5,725 nt of DNA, from contig DJBM01000054.1 of NCBI GenBank assembly GCA_002430405.1, forward strand, positions 9,188-14,912. Reading direction: 5' to 3'. Below, piece after piece: positions 5,173-5,725 of this stretch. Numbering within the stretch: position 1 is the first letter of the stretch; the number at the start of each line of letters is the position of its first letter. The notes under the pieces are model-generated. The model saw only the letters and a list, made by a program, of their open reading frames with translations, made no database searches and was not told where the DNA came from. Source of the stretch: Actinobacteria bacterium UBA5976 (lineage in GTDB: Bacteria > Actinomycetota > Actinomycetes > S36-B12 > UBA5976). The position numbers and the translations under genes were made by a program.

Positions 5173-5433
5173 ATGGTAAAAACTGCAGTTAGTCCAACTA
5201 AAAACGTCACCGGCCTGGAATGGTTACGCGCCCGAATGGACAAACTTGGCTACAACTCACTCGAAGAAGTTGCCCAAGAAATTCAAATTAACCGCGGCAA
5301 TCTTTACCGTTACTTTTCGCTGGAAACTCGTCCGAGCGTTGCTTTGTTACCTAATTTATGTCGTGCGCTTAAAGCCTCTCCAGCGGAAATTCTAAAAGCA
5401 CTGGAAATTTTAGGACCGAACGATCGAATTTAA
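5173..5433 (+). CDS. Small Cro/C1-type helix-turn-helix DNA-binding protein
   Basis: This 86-residue protein is nearly all one XRE/Cro-C1 HTH domain and is a probable transcription regulator. Predicted helices are: 14-25 (GLEWLRARMDKL), 29-37 (SLEEVAQEI), the recognition helix about 41-49 (RGNLYRYFS), 54-66 (PSVALLPNLCRAL) and 69-80 (SPAEILKALEIL). There is no sensor or ligand domain, so if regulated it would be through a partner, its own level, or binding-site competition. I chose the ATG at 5173, with only a weak purine-rich stretch upstream; a TTG at 5146 would add nine residues not expected for the domain. It stands alone, with a 194-bp upstream gap carrying possible operators. Its end faces bioY 36 bp away. 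The target is unknown; autoregulation, the MFS gene or bioY are guesses from position. Confidence 0.85.
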   Translation: MVKTAVSPTKNVTGLEWLRARMDKLGYNSLEEVAQEIQINRGNLYRYFSLETRPSVALLPNLCRALKASPAEILKALEILGPNDRI

Positions 5434-5469
5434 GTTATAGCTTTGGCATGGATTGATAGAAATCAAAAA

Positions 5470-5725
5470 TTACTTAGATTTCGTAATCTTCCAAGCCAGC
5501 GGCAACACAGCGCCAGCCGCTACTGCCTTAATTAAGTCGCCAACTAAGAACGGCACAACCCCGTTAACAACTGCCCAGGTAATTGTGTTTCCAGTTGTGA
5601 ATGCCAACCAAGGAGCGCCAAGTGCATAAATAAGGACACTTCCCGCTAAAAATGCCAGCGCTGTTTTGCCACTTTTAGTGCTTGCTCCGTTACTTGAAAT
5701 CCGACCCACAACGTAAGAAGCTAAA
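5470..5725 (-). CDS. bioY: Biotin transporter BioY, C-terminal part (start outside window)
   Basis: BioY is the membrane substrate-binding (S) component of the energy-coupling-factor biotin uptake system. The frame is open from the window edge to the TAA at 5470-5472, giving 84 residues of an expected 180-200. The last helices and signature motifs are visible: GAPWLA at 36-41 of the fragment, and PFLVGDLIKAVAA at 58-70. The latter contains the conserved Asp63-Lys66 pair of the BioY family, reported to contact biotin in a characterised BioY. The tail LPLAWKITKSK is a typical short basic cytosolic end. A GTG at 5709 would make a 79-residue ORF, but the frame and BioY similarity continue upstream (LASYVVG), so it is not the start. 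No bioM or bioN follows on this strand; they could be upstream, or this may be a solitary BioY using a shared energising module. The neighbouring HTH gene converges on it. Confidence 0.9.
   Translation of the reverse strand, partial: LASYVVGRISSNGASTKSGKTALAFLAGSVLIYALGAPWLAFTTGNTITWAVVNGVVPFLVGDLIKAVAAGAVLPLAWKITKSK

Noticed and set aside
5453..5466. TTGAT-AGAA-ATCAA hairpin between the HTH gene and bioY as a terminator
   Set aside because: The stem is only 5 AT-rich pairs and no T-run follows on the + strand; too weak to call.
5707..5709. GTG start giving a 79-residue membrane protein
   Set aside because: The open frame and BioY similarity continue to the window edge, so this is an internal Val.

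Overview
This window looks like an ordinary, gene-dense stretch of an actinobacterial chromosome with moderate GC (roughly 45-48% by eye). The lineage is inferred from several things: a mycoredoxin-like glutaredoxin, an ectoine synthase that resembles actinobacterial EctC, a BioY biotin permease component, and start codons that seem to sit directly behind -10 boxes, as in leaderless actinobacterial mRNAs. The GC content is low for classical Actinobacteria. It would fit aquatic, streamlined lineages, but I cannot name a genus. Nothing looks like a mobile element, phage, CRISPR array, tRNA or rRNA.

Layout, left to right. (1) The 3' end of ectC (+, truncated by the window edge) encodes the last enzyme of compatible-solute (ectoine) synthesis. 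(2) Facing it is an aldo/keto reductase gene (-), with two small stem-loops in the 43-bp convergent gap. (3) Divergent from the reductase, across 68 bp, is a short mycoredoxin/glutaredoxin-like gene (+). (4) Convergent with that is a two-gene minus-strand operon: a 14-TM DHA2 (EmrB/QacA-type) drug/proton antiporter followed after about 9 nt by a GNAT acetyltransferase. (5) Divergent from the antiporter, across 176 bp containing several small palindromes, is a second 12-TM MFS transporter (+) of unknown substrate. (6) A 194-bp gap with repeated TGTGA/TCACA-like half-sites precedes a small Cro/C1-type HTH regulator (+). (7) The C-terminal half of bioY (-) runs off the right edge. No gene-free stretch exceeds 300 bases.

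Functionally the genes form several small units rather than one system. Ectoine synthesis, aldehyde reduction and mycothiol-linked redox repair all fit stress tolerance. The efflux pump plus acetyltransferase pair fits export or detoxification of small amines or drugs. BioY is biotin uptake. These links are inferred from family and position only.

The most unusual object is a perfect 13-bp inverted repeat with a 5-nt loop (2021-2051) inside the start of the GNAT coding sequence. It begins about 25 nt after the ATG. All three leucine codons in its arms are CTA, a codon used once in the 13 other leucines of that gene. It could be an mRNA structure that controls expression of the second operon gene. 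I found no evidence for a wholly new multi-gene system.
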